From positions 14,818,501-14,882,500 of the forward strand of contig NC_037091.1 of assembly GCF_002994745.2 (NCBI RefSeq): a stretch of 64,000 nucleotides of DNA, read 5' to 3'. The stretch is from Rosa chinensis (Eukaryota; Streptophyta; Magnoliopsida; Rosales; Rosaceae). Numbering within the stretch: position 1 is the first letter of the stretch; each line of letters begins with the position of its first letter. The notes below the pieces were generated by a model, which ran no database searches, had not been told where the DNA came from, and worked only from the letters and a program-made list of their open reading frames with translations. This document shows, one piece after another, positions 34,918 through 45,462 of the stretch. Position numbers and translations under genes: made by a program.

Positions 34918-35696
34918 TAGGGCTGGCTCGGTACCGGTAACCGGATTTTTTGCTCTACCACCGCTATCGAACCGAAACTCATCGGTTCTGAATTTTTTGA
35001 ACCGCTGCCGATACCGATAGATCTGTTACCGATGAATCGGTATACCGACTTTGCGGCTCGGTTTCGGTTTGTCGACCGACGCTGCGGCGGCAGTGAGGAA
35101 GAACAGCGGCCATCCTAAATCCAGATCTAGAAATTCAGTTAGAGATCCGATTTTTGATTCATATCTAGAGGTGAAAGAAGAAGTGGAAGAATGAATAAGT
35201 ATAATAATGAGAAAATGGAGGAAGAAGCAAAAGAATATAAGAAGAACAAGAGCCAGAAATGGAGAGAGAGATAGAGAGCAAAAAGTGAGAGAAAGAGAAA
35301 CAGAGAGAACGAAGAAGACGACTCGAAAGTCGAAACACACTTTAATTTTCATCATTTCTGATTCAATTTAATTATTTTCTTTTCCTTAACTTTGCACAAG
35401 CAAGCTTGTGGCCTGGTGGTAAGAGGCTCGAGTTTGTTGTGACCTTGGCAAAGGTTCGATGCTTGGCTGACGCAAGAGAATGGGATTTTTTTGAATTAAA
35501 TCCAGAACTTCTCTCTCGGCTGGTTCGGTAGCACCGAACCTATGCAATTGGTTGTACCACTACCGAGCCGATAACTTTGCTTCGGTACGGTAGTACCATG
35601 CCGTACCTTCGGGTACCGGATTTGTCGGCGCCGAGGCCACCGGTTCGGCCGGTTTTCGGCTGGTTTCGGTAGGTCTGGTAATTTAAGCCAGCCCTA
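34918..35696. mobile_element. hAT-type MITE (TAGGGCTGGCT ends), 779 bp
   Basis: The ends are TAGGGCTGGCTCGG and (inverted) TAGGGCTGGCTTAAATTACC. A perfect 8-bp duplication, GGCTCTAC, lies at 34910..34917 and 35697..35704. The interior is rich in CGGTACCG/ACCGAACC motifs. No transposase is present. Confidence 0.9.
35405..35470 (+). repeat. tRNA-like (SINE-head-like) segment with A and B boxes
   Basis: TGGCCTGGTGG (35409..35419) and GGTTCGATGCT (about 35453) match pol III internal A and B boxes at roughly tRNA spacing. There is no tRNA cloverleaf and no clear SINE tail, so it is probably a SINE remnant inside the hAT element. Confidence 0.35.
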
Positions 35697-36060
35697 GGCT
35701 CTACACAGATATTAATGTTTTGGGCAATGTGCAGTTTGAGTTTTGTGTTTACATGCATTACTTTTTACTTCTTATACTTGCATTTCATTTGAATATAAAG
35801 GGTACTGTATTGGTTATTTGCGCGCTCTCTTAAGTTTTCTAGATATGCAGGCTGTGGCAGGATTCATGTCTAAAGCTGTTGGAAATTCAGTTACCTACAA
35901 CCCCTCACAAATTGTATTGACAGCTGGTGCAACCCCTGCAATTGAGATTCTAAGCTTCTGCCTAGCAGACAGTGGAAACGCATTTATTGTTCCGGCACCA
36001 TATTACCCTGGGTAATAACCGTTACTGATTCACATTTCTGAAGAGTTTCCGTAGGTACCT

Positions 36061-36269
36061 GACCTAAGAAAAACTCAGATCCAGACTTTCCAGGCTCAAT
36101 TGGTCACTGTGCAGGGGAGATTGTGCAAGAAGAGGCTCAATTGGAGCAACCCTTGGCTGATTTTGAAGTCTTGAGACAAAACCTGGCCCATGCCCAAGAT
36201 CAAGCCCGACAGGCCCAAACTGCTGCCCACTCACCTCCTACAGCGTGGATGATCTCTGTCTTAGGTTAA
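36061..36269 (+). pseudogene. Glutamine-rich coiled-coil-like coding remnant
   Basis: The plus strand encodes DLRKTQIQTFQAQLVTVQ, then after a 1-base frameshift at about 36115 EIVQEEAQLEQPLADFEVLR and NLAHAQDQARQAQTAAHS, ending at TAA 36267..36269. The heptad-like Q/L/A pattern suggests a coiled coil. It lies between the ACS exon and the antisense-ORF promoter. No parent gene was recognised; it may belong to the gypsy element's 3' region or its flank. Confidence 0.35.
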
Positions 36270-36606
36270 GTTACGCAACAAGGAGGCTTTAGGCCCATAG
36301 ATATTAGGCCCCTCTATCCATTAATATATATAATTATTATAGTTTATTTCTTATGGTCCACTTACTGGCCCAATAATCATTTTTGTCTTCACAGTCATTA
36401 AAAAATTTAAACTTATTTGCATTAACTGTGCATGAAATGGTTTTGAAAATAATAACCTCGAAATTAAGCGGTTACCCCATTGAAAACCGCCCAGTCTTCC
36501 ACGCATCTTTAATTCTCCTTCATTTATGAGATTATGGCATTTATGCTTATTGATGGCGTTGATCTCGTCATGTCCATCCAAGGGTTGAGGCCACTCACGC
36601 TGGCCC

Positions 36607-36613
36607 TATAAAT
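36607..36613 (+). promoter_or_regulatory. TATA box of the antisense ORF
   Basis: GGCCCTATAAATGGG is a strong TATA match. It overlaps the first ATG of the ORF (36612), so transcription from it would start near 36635 and translation would need a later Met. Confidence 0.5.
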
Positions 36614-37220
36614 GGGTGCATTTGGGGATGAGAAAATCAGAAGAAACCTAATCAAGAAAAATGGCATTCCAAATCTTGGTTCTCTTCCTTCTTTTCCAGA
36701 AATCTTCTCCCCACGAAATCACCCTCAGCCTCTAGATTCTAGGCCTTATGGCTTAATCTCAGGCAACCTCGTGTCTTTGGCTTACAAAAGTTTGGATGGA
36801 ATGTATTCGACTTTACTTGATGCTAAAGAACAAGAGGCGCTCACGCATGGGGAAACCCCTCTTAGGGGCATGCCTTCTTTGGGATCCCTCATGTTGAGCA
36901 ACCCGGAAAAGCGTGGGAGATCCCCCAAGGGTCGACTTCTGTTCATCAGGGCCCTCCATCGGGGGTCAAACTTTCATTTTGTCCCCTTCATGGAAGAGTT
37001 GCGTGGCGCATGCGATTTTCTGAAGTCCTTCCTTGGGACAGAATCTCAGCAAAAGATTGCTCTCAAGGAAGTCGCAAAAGGCGAGAAGGTGGGTTCAAGC
37101 ATGGCCTTTCCCATACTTCACGTACAGACGATAGTAGCTGCCAAGTTTCAAGAGGATGCAGAGTCTGAATCCGATGTACGGTTCCTTTGCTGCCTCCCCT
37201 TGAAGATTCAGAAGACTTAA
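36612..37220 (+). CDS. Unknown ORF, antisense in the 3' internal region of a Tat-like gypsy element
   Basis: A 202-aa open frame on the strand opposite to pol, located between the integrase C-terminus (about 37720) and the presumed 3' LTR side. It is the longest uninterrupted frame in this otherwise decayed element. The product is basic at the N-terminus (IRRNLIKKNG) and ends with an acidic patch (FQEDAESESD). It has no signal peptide, membrane segment or known motif that I can see. A TATA box is at 36607 and an AATAAA at 37350..37355, so it could be its own transcription unit. Given the TATA position, the first usable in-frame Met may be residue 64 rather than 1; an ATG at 36661 opens a short out-of-frame ORF. 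Tat-lineage elements such as Grande are known to carry antisense accessory ORFs at this position. The function is unknown. Confidence 0.5.
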   Translation: MGAFGDEKIRRNLIKKNGIPNLGSLPSFPEIFSPRNHPQPLDSRPYGLISGNLVSLAYKSLDGMYSTLLDAKEQEALTHGETPLRGMPSLGSLMLSNPEKRGRSPKGRLLFIRALHRGSNFHFVPFMEELRGACDFLKSFLGTESQQKIALKEVAKGEKVGSSMAFPILHVQTIVAAKFQEDAESESDVRFLCCLPLKIQKT

Positions 37221-37349
37221 ATGTTTGTAATTTAGCCACTTTTGGCCTTGTAATTTCGTGAATTGTATTGCTCTTGGCCGCAATGCCACTTTATGAATAC
37301 AATTGTATTTTTCTTTTAATTTTGAGCCTTCTGAATGTTATTTGACTAC

Positions 37350-37355
37350 AATAAA
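37350..37355 (+). terminator. Polyadenylation signal downstream of the antisense ORF
   Basis: AATAAA lies 130 bp after the ORF stop on the same strand. It is a single hexamer, supported only by position. Confidence 0.35.
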
Positions 37356-37719
37356 GCCTCAGATATAGGCCTTAACTAATTATTCAACACCTTTGTCAAA
37401 TAAATGAACTTGAATGAATTGCACAAATAACTTCTTTTAGTTCTGGCCCTTATAAATCAGGCCACTACTCTGATTTGTTTACAAAAATTATGCTTGAAAA
37501 ACAAAAAATTACAAACTGTAATCAAACTTAAAGGCCACAAAATTGAAGGCCCAGTGTAGTATAGTGTTGCCCCTAGTCTTGCTAAGCGAGAATACAATAG
37601 AGTGGGGCCTCAGGAATAGACCCTAGCGAATGGAGCTAAGCGAGCTTAGGAGGGCTAAGTTTGCCCCCCAGACCCTGGCAAAAGAGTAGCTGGTGGGTCC
37701 TCGAACTCCTAAACACTGG

Positions 37720-40700
37720 GATAATACTTTTTCAAGTACATGCCATTGATGGGGTTGCAATCAATTTCTCCATCTAAGTCCTTTAATATCTTGTGAATAA
37801 CATAAGGGCCTTCCCATCTTGGGGTCCACTTGCCTTATCCTTCAAGCTTCTCGCCTAATGGGAGGACAGTCTTCCAACCAAGTCGCTCTCCTTGTAGCTG
37901 CGGTCACGTGTGCACTTGTCATAGGCGCGAGCCACCCTCATTTTCTCCATCACCAGATTGTCCAAAGCTTCCAAGCGCCTCTCGCTGAGATCTTCATGTT
38001 CCTGCCACATGGCCTGGACATAATCCTCGCTAATGAGTTGGTGTTGTTCCTGCACTCGCATAGAATGGACGTTGATTTCCAAAGGCAGGATAACATCATG
38101 GCAAAACATCATAGCATAAAGGGTTGTAGCAGTAGGATTGGCTTAGATGTACGATAGGCCTAAAGCGTCTCGTATATCGTATTATGTCATTCGCAAGGGT
38201 TCTCCTCAAGCATCTTCATTAGGAGGGTGATAATAATCTTATTGCTGGCCTCAGCTTGGCCATTGGACTAAGCATAGTAAGGAGTAGAATGTATGAATTG
38301 GATACCCAGATCGTTGATGTGTTTTTTAACCTCGCCAGCCATAAAAACTGCCTTCTGTCTGAGACCAAAACTTCCGGGATGCCAAACCTGCAGATGATAT
38401 TCTGAAAAATAAACTACCTAATCGTGGTAGCGGAAGCCTCCTTCAAAGGTTCACCCTCAACCCACTTTGTGAAGAAGTCGGTGGCCACAATGATGAACTT
38501 GTGCTGCAAAGATGAGTGAGGGTGAATCATCCCAATCAAGTCCAGTGCCCAGCCTCTCGCAGGTTAGGGCTTGATTATGGGCTGCATAGAAATATTGGGA
38601 ACGTGTTGGATAGGCCCATGAGCTTGACAATCCAAACATCCCTTCACGAATGCGATACTGTCCTTCAAGATACTTGGCCAGTAGTAGCCATGTCTTTAAA
38701 GCAAGCACCACTTCTTGGGTTGGGCTTGATGAGCTCTACAGATGTCAGCATGAGTTTCTCTCATCAAGCGTTTCGCCTCTGTACCATAGATGCATTTAAA
38801 GTCTATGCTATCCTCGCCTCACCTGCGCAGTTCATTATTCCTCATAAAGTAGTTGAGCGCGAGGTAGCGAATCTTTTTATTAGAAGATTGGTCTGGCTAT
38901 TTTAGGTAGTCAATCAAAGGAACACGCCAGTCCACATTGCTGGGATCCAAGACCGCCACTGTGGTGTCATCTATCTGGAGGATCTGCTCGAGCCATCCAG
39001 AAAGGTAAGGTTTGACATTCTACCTTCAATAGTCGCTTGCGAACCCCGTCCTTCAAGGTGTTCCCTATGGCAACTTGAGCGAGCTCATTAGCTGCAAAGT
39101 TACATTCCTGGGGTATGTGATTGAGGTCCACATCATCAAACTGGCCAAGTAGTTCTGGGGCTCTGTCTAAGTAAGGTGCGAGTAGGAAACTTGTGCATTT
39201 GAACTTCTCACGCAGTTGATTGATGACAAGTAGCGAGTCCCCAAGGACTTGTACATCTCTGACCCCAAGTTCTAGTAGCACTTCTAGGCCTATAATGAAA
39301 GCCTCATATTCTGCTTGGTTGTTCGTGCACCAGAATTCCAACTAGAAGGAGTACGAGCGAAACGATCCTCGGATGAGTTTTCCAAGACGATTCTGGCCTC
39401 TACCATTGTCTCTGTTTTGGAGTCGTCGAAGTACAAAACCCAAGGTTGCAGCGAAATTGTTGTTTGTATAAGTGAGCAAACTCAGGAATACACACCAAAT
39501 CAGGTCTCTCTAGCGAACCTGCTGCAACCTCCAGATCTCAGACCTCTAGCACATCTAACATAGGATGATACTTGAGGAAGTCTGCGATGGCCTAGCCCTT
39601 AACAGCCTTTTAGGGAACGTATTGTAAGGAAAATTCTGAGAGGGTCAGTACCCACTTGCCTATTCGGCCTCTGAGTATAGGCTGTGAAAGCATATACTTG
39701 ACCAGGTCTGTTTGCGCGATGATGCATGTGGTAAAGGATAGCATGCAGTGGCGTAGTTTATATGCAGAGAAGTATAGCGTTAAACATAGCTTTTCCATAG
39801 GGTTGTACCTGGTCTGGCAATCTGTCTATGCTAGGGTAGAAAATAGCATGCTCTTCATCTTGTGCTAACAGACTGCCAAGAGAAGCTTCTGCGGCTGAGA
39901 TATAGAGCTTGAGTGAGAATCCTGGTTTTGGGGGAACGAGGACCGGTGGGCTTGCAAGATAGGCCATAATTCTGTCGAAGGCCTCGTAATGCGTAGGCTC
40001 CCATACAAACTCTTTTTGCCCTTGAAGCTTGAGCAGCGAGGAAAGGTTGGATCATCCTAGCAGAATTAGAGATGAACCAACATAAGAAATTGATTTTGCC
40101 CAACAGCCTCTATAACTTCTTCATTGTCCTCGGGGGTGATGCATTGATGACCGCATTAGCCTTGTCTTCAGGTACTTCAATGCCTCTCTGATGGACAATG
40201 AAACACAAGAAGTCACCTGCTTGAACGCCAAATACGCATTTCGCTGGATTCATTCGTAACTTGTGAAGGCACATGCGTTCAAAGACTTTCCTCAGGTCCG
40301 TGATTTGGTATCCCCGCTTCTTTGATTTGATGACCACATCATCAATGTAAACCTCTAGAATCTTCCCCAGAATGTCATGGAAGATTAGGTTCATTGTTCG
40401 CTGATACGTGGCCCCTGCATTCATTAAGCCAAAGGGCATAACCACGTATTTGACAACTTCCGCGAAATCAAGACAGCGAAAGGCAGTCTTGTGCCTGTCC
40501 TCTTCTACTATCGGGATCTGATGATAGCCTGCTGTCCCATTCATGAAGGAAAAAACTCAGGACCAGCTACTGCGTCTACCGATATTTCCACAACCGACAT
40601 GGGGTAAACATCTTTAAGAGTAGCATTATTCAGGTCTAGTCCACGCAGACTCGCATCTTGCTATTTTTCTTGCGAACAGCCACAATATTGGATAACCACT

Positions 40701-41958
40701 TATTGTACTTGGCCACCCTGATGATTCCTGACTTATGCATCTTTCAACTTCTTCTTTGACCAACACTTGGGACTCAAAATTCATCCGCCAGGGTTCTTGT
40801 TTCACTAGCCTCTTATTAGGTATGATTAGGAGCTTGTGGCATACCAAATCAGGTGATAGGCCCAACATGTCTTCATACTTCTCAGCGAAACAATCCTTGT
40901 ATTTTCGCAACAAGTCAATGAGCCTCTGTTTCTCGCTAGGCTCTAGATTCAAGCTGATAGCCACTTCCACTGGTTGAGCTTCTATACCCAAGTTTACTTT
41001 TTCAGTAGGGTCTCTGACTGTAGGGGGAGTATCATCCAATGCAGCAGGAGCTAGCAAAATTGGGTCTTCATCCTCCTCGTGATTAGAGAATTCTTCATTG
41101 ATAAACTCTATTATGGCCACTAGATCATAGGCCTTTTTCTCAACCAAGTACGAAGAATCGAAGATAATCTGTGGTACAAGGATTGAAAGGCCTCTAACTC
41201 TTCCTCAGGGAGGAAGCAATCCATTAACTGGCCTTTGGTTGTGGCATAGCGTGACCAAGCCTTTCAAGGTCCTCTTTGGCTGATGTTAGCCCCCACTGTG
41301 CCAAGTCATAGGTCGTCGCCCCTGTGGGGCGGCCCTTATTGTCGATGTCACTAACCTGCAATAGAGAGATTGGCTCCAAATAATACCTGGCATCTACAGA
41401 ATTTGCAGAGACAGGGAAAGTGCGAGGATCTGCCTTGTCAATGACCTTGTGGATCCAGTCGCGACCCAAAATTGAGTCCTAACCAGCGTAGCAATTTGTC
41501 ACAAAGAAGGCATAAACGCCTTCCGCCGGGCCAACCTTAATTCGCAAGAAGAGCAGACCCAAAGTTTTGGTCACCATTCCAGCAAAGTTCTTGACGGTGA
41601 GAGAGGGGGGCTGGATCTTTTCTTTCTTGATCCCTAGCAAGTGCATGGTTCTTATAGTAATGACATTAACTGTTGCACCTGTGTGTACCATGATCTTGCT
41701 GACCTTGATGCCATTGACTTCAGCTGTAATGTACAAAGGCCATATATGCTGGACTATTGCTAGTGTTGGTCTAGTGAAGCTCATAAAGAAGCCTCTACTG
41801 TTGGCGTCTTCGGTTTCCAAGAAAACAGCTTCCTCCACTGGTGCTAAAGCTGCTGAAGTGATCTCGAGTGCCTTTTCGCATGACTCCTCAATTTCCACTG
41901 CTTGGCACTCTTGAGCTGCAACCCGCAAGGCATATTTCGCTGCTAAAACATACACCAT
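37720..41958 (-). pseudogene. pol: Ty3/gypsy (Tat-like) pol: protease, RT, RNase H, archaeal-type RNase H, integrase
   Basis: Minus-strand blocks in order: protease at 41958-41479 with HTGATVNVI (the catalytic Asp of DTGA-type sites is His), then DSILGRDW-type sequence to about 41224; RT at 41147-40110 with AFRCLDFAEVVKYVVMPFGL and VYIDDVVIKS; RNase H near 39970-39600 (TLSEFSLQYVP); a second RNase H at 39341-38967 (NNQAEYEAFIIGLEVLL); integrase at about 38760-37720 (QANGQAEASNK-like, GKWTPRWEGPYVIHKIL, NPINGMYLKKYYP). The extra NQAEYEA RNase H is typical of the Tat lineage. Many stops and frameshifts are present. Its gag is probably the one at 51497..54003, now 9.5 kb away because of later insertions; that link is inferred. 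Confidence 0.8.
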
Positions 41959-42054
41959 GCCTCAAGTGGTTGTTGAATTGGAAAAAATACAGACCCAATG
42001 GCAATGAATTTTGTTCATTGGAGGAAATATGAGTGCTTTCATTAATAAAATTAT

Positions 42055-42469
42055 GGGCTAAATACTAGTTAGTACCCTGTGATTTAGGTCCAAAATCAAT
42101 TCAGTCCCTGGACTTCTAATTTCATCAAAAACACCCCTGCACTTTCAATTTTGATCTAATAGGTCCAATTCGTTAATATTCTGTTATGGGTTCAAGTTAT
42201 AGTTGGATTATTTGTTGAAAAACTATTTATTTTTAATAGTATGACTCACTCCTAAATTGACTATGCAGACCATCTCGACACCACATCATAAAACATAGGC
42301 CATATATGAGCCAAGTTAACAAGTTAAATAACTCAATTGTCGAAAAACTAACAAATTGGATCTATTAGATCAAAATTGAAAGTGCAGGGGTGCTTTTGAT
42401 GAAATTAGAAGTTCAGGGACTGAATTGATTTTGGACCTAAACCATAGGATAGTAATTTCTAATTAGCCC
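42055..42469. mobile_element. MULE-type MITE with very long inverted repeats (copy 2)
   Basis: It begins GGGCTAAATACTAGTTAGTA and ends TTCTAATTAGCCC. It is a close relative of 5011..5418. The flanks give a 9-bp duplication, TAAAATTAT (42046..42054) and TAAAATTAA (42470..42478), with one mismatch; 9 bp fits Mutator-like transposition. Confidence 0.85.
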
Positions 42470-44607
42470 TAAAATTAAAGGCCTTTTATTTCGAGAAAAA
42501 TAGGGGACGAGTCTAATAGCTAGTGAAACTCTAAACAAAAGAAATAATTAAGCTGCTTATATTGGGTTTGCGAAGCATCTGACTTCTAGCTTGTTTGAAA
42601 CTCTAGACAAGCAGTTACCAAAAAAAAAAAAAAAGTTCCAACCTTAACGTCAAAAGAGAAAGGAGATAAGGTGTCCAGCTATTTCACTTCAAGTTGAACT
42701 CTAAAACTTTCAACGTGGTACACAAGCCAAACTCATCTCTAGTGTAGTATATAAGTACCACATGAAAAGAAAAAGGGAGGAGGACGCAATAGAGTACAGC
42801 AGCGTGGAAAAACAAGACGGAGAAAGCAGCAAAGTAGCTTGGAAGACAAAAGGTTTTGACCTCATTCCATCGCTCTCCACCACCTTTTCTTTTCTGTTGC
42901 AGGCCTTCCTCACAACGGCACCTTCGGGTGTCAATGATGTCAAAGTCAACGTGCCGGAGCAGCGTCTCCGATGACCATGTCGGGCAGCGTCCCGATGAAC
43001 ATGCCGGGCAACGTCCCAATGAACATGCCGGGCAGCGTCCCGATGAACATGCCCGGCAGCGTCCCGATGAACCATGCCAGGCAGCGTCCCGATGAACATG
43101 TCAGAGCAGCGTCTCTGGTGCAGGCCTTGCGCTCTCCAATAGCAGCAGCTGGCCTTCCCATATTGTAACAGTGACAAGTTTGACGCTCTCTCAAATCCTG
43201 GCAGCAGAGTCTCTGTAGCAGTTTCAAACTCATAAAGGAAATCAAAGCTACGGGAGCTACAGGCTTCACTAAATCTTCTGTCAAACAACAACAAAACCAT
43301 AATTCATTCCTTGACAACCACCACAACCAAAAAGCCTTCCCCAAGTCCATACTTTATTTCCAAAAGCACCAATTCAAAAAAAAAAAAAAAAAACATAATC
43401 GGTACAAAGAAACTAAGGGAAGTAAACAAAGAAGCTCACCCTCAAAATAAAGCATCGAGACTCTGAAACTACTATGACTACAATCACCTGTCCTACTTGA
43501 ACCTGCACAACAAACAAATTTGTTAAAATTTAATACAAGCTTTGAAGCATCCAATTAAGAACAAATTTGGTGTACAGGTCTTTATATGTTGCAGAAGGCC
43601 AAAATAATCAGAGGAGGCAGTTTGAGGCTTTTAACACCAAAAGATGACAGGCAAGAAAGAAAGCTGTGCAGTGGAATTGCAAGGCCAGTCTCAAGTTGTC
43701 AAAATTAAACACACTTTGTGGCAGCCAATTCCAAGACAAATCTGATGCAGAGGTTATTATACTTGCAAAAGGCCAAGACGATCAAATGAGGCAGACTAGG
43801 ACTTGATCTCAAAAGGTGACAAGTATGTGTTCGTGGGTGCAGCGTGTCAAGAGAACGAAGAAAGATGAGAATTTGCGGTGGAATTGACTAAACAAACTTC
43901 AAACTTCAATTATGTACAGCAACTTTGGAGTATTTGTGTTCCAAAAAGCAAAGCGGTGCCAATATAAAAGGCCAAATGAGAGAAGTCCTTGGCGGTGGCA
44001 CTTTTGTCTGGGCATGAAACTTTAATCCCCATCTGTGGCCAATATCATCAAAACCATTCCAGAAATTGACAAAAGCACAAAGCAATATATAAAAAAAATG
44101 GATGAACGTTCTGGTGGCGTGGCAAACCAAAAGGATTAGTTTAATTAAGCTATGAATAAGATGATGGGCCTGATTAACAAAGTGCTCCAGATAATCGAAG
44201 AAGATGACAAAGTGCAAAGCAAAAGCAAAAGAAGGAAAAATGAATGGTGGCGTTGCAGCCCACGAATTCATGCACAAGATAAAAGCCTAACCAACATATT
44301 CGAAGAAAAAAACTTGGCGGTGGTCTTCTAGTCAAGTTTGAAAATTCAATGAATGTTTGACGGTGGTATGCTTTCCAATCAAATTTGAAAGTTCCATTAC
44401 GGTGAACAAGACAAAACATCAAGTTTGGTTAGAGTGCAGTAATATGAAATGAATAATGAAGCCAAATTCTCTATTGAGTAAGGAAGCTTATCTCAATAAC
44501 AGCATCAACCCGGTGGGTTTCCCCTGTAGTACCTGCAGCAAAAACAAAAAAAGTGAATTGCAGGGACTTATCGGTAGAATCAAAGAATTCCCCTCTTCAA
44601 AATAAGC
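42470..44607. other. Unassigned repeat-rich DNA between gypsy elements
   Basis: No gene was recognised. It holds a minisatellite (42970..43110), two similar blocks near 43530..43620 and 43735..43800 (each with a GCAGAAGGCCAAAAT/GCAAAAGGCCAAGAC-type core), and repeated GGCGGTGG phrases at 43990..44370. ORFs over the minisatellite (42710..43350) encode only its translated repeat. It may be decayed LTR or internal DNA of the Tat-like element. Confidence 0.4.
42970..43110. repeat. 24-bp GC-rich minisatellite, about 5 units
   Basis: GTCCCGATGAACATGCCGGG with CAGC recurs five times with small changes; one unit has an extra base (AACCATGCC). It is out of keeping with the AT-rich surroundings. Confidence 0.9.
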
Positions 44608-45462
44608 TCACATACGCACTGGAAGAGTCAAAGGCAGGAATATTGATTTCACAACCCAAAGTGCACCCTTGCCTTTGGGTGCACTTTGGGTTGTGAAAAC
44701 AAAGAAAAACTGAGAAAAGATAGACTTTGGCTTCAAAAGTCTATCATTTGGTTTTGTTTCCAATTCTATATAAAAGTCTATCATTTGGTTTTGTTTCCAA
44801 TTCTTATGTCCTGAATTTCTCGCTTCAAAAGCCTTGGCAAGCTCAAAGGCTTCCATCCACGTTGCATCCTCCATAGAAGCTCCCACCCATTGTATAAGCC
44901 ATTTGGTAACTGGTGCATTCTTTTTCTTGAAAATACCTCTTCCCAACACTTTAGCTGGGTACCACCTTGGATTCAAAGGGTTCAATGAAGGTGGCAGATG
45001 TGCCTGAACAGTTGTATTCGCACCAACTTTCTTTTTTAACAGTGACACATGAAAGACAGGGTGTACCCTTGAATCAGGAGGTAAGAGTAATTTATAAGCA
45101 ACCTTGTTTACCTTAGCTATCACTTGGAATGGACCATAGAACCTAGGAGCCAACTTATTGGAGTGTCTGCGTTTCACTGACTGTTGCTTGTAAGATTGCA
45201 GCTTCAAGTAAACCCAGTCATTTATCTCAAACTCCCTTTCAGTTCTGTGTTTATCCGCATAGGATTTCATTCTAGCTCGAGCCTGCTCCAAATTAAGCTT
45301 CAATCTTGCCAAAATCTCATCCCTATCTCGTAGAGCAACATCAACATCATGAACATTAGTGGAATTGGGAAGATATGGGACGACCTTGGGAGGAGGATAA
45401 CCATACAAAGCCTCAAATGGAGACATTTGGATTGCTGAATGATACGTGGAGTTGTACCAAAA
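44608..45462 (-). pseudogene. Integrase C-terminus and chromodomain start fused to a copied gag segment
   Basis: It continues in the pol frame after the TAA: YNSTYHSAIQMSPFEALYGY, GPFQVIAKVNKVAYKLLLP, HPVFHVSLLKKKVG, and a chromodomain-like part ending KWLIQWVGASMEDATW. The sequence then switches to MEAFELAKAFEARNSGHKNW, which is the end of this element's own gag (48493..48570). It goes on into a short duplicated tail and a segment resembling the LTR (AAAGAAAAACTGAGAAAAGA, also near 50000). The normal chromodomain end and 3' LTR are lost. Confidence 0.8.
44648..44697. repeat. Perfect 21-bp inverted repeat with 8-nt loop
   Basis: The arms are 44648..44668 and 44677..44697; each has a core of CACAACCCAAAGTGCACCC or its complement. 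The loop is TTGCCTTT. It lies exactly in the rearranged 3' end of the chromovirus-like element. Confidence 0.9.

Larger units (their letters stand above)
33980..36011 (+). pseudogene. ACS10/12-type aminotransferase fragments
   Basis: 33980 to about 34080 encodes EPPYYVGWRKVAEDPYDELR and NPDELGLDEN, the N-terminal part of the plant PLP aminotransferases named ACS10/ACS12. 35851..36011 is a clean exon (AG acceptor, GT donor after PYYPG) encoding [20 protein letters not shown] and [19 protein letters not shown]. The lysine-bearing exon and the rest of the PLP fold are missing, and the first piece runs out of frame (the expected IQLGLAEN-type block is damaged). The intron is enlarged by a hAT element at 34918..35696. 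The gene cannot make a functional enzyme here. Confidence 0.85.

Noticed and set aside
35405..35470. A tRNA gene
   Set aside because: Only A and B boxes match; acceptor and anticodon stems do not form, so a SINE remnant is more likely.
36661..36735. Short ORF beginning MAFQILVLFL that looks like a signal peptide
   Set aside because: Only 24 codons and out of frame with the longer ORF; could be an upstream ORF or chance, with no support for a secreted product.
42710..43350. 196-aa and 134-aa ORFs with HRDAAxH repeats
   Set aside because: The repeat peptide is just the translated minisatellite; the rest matches nothing.
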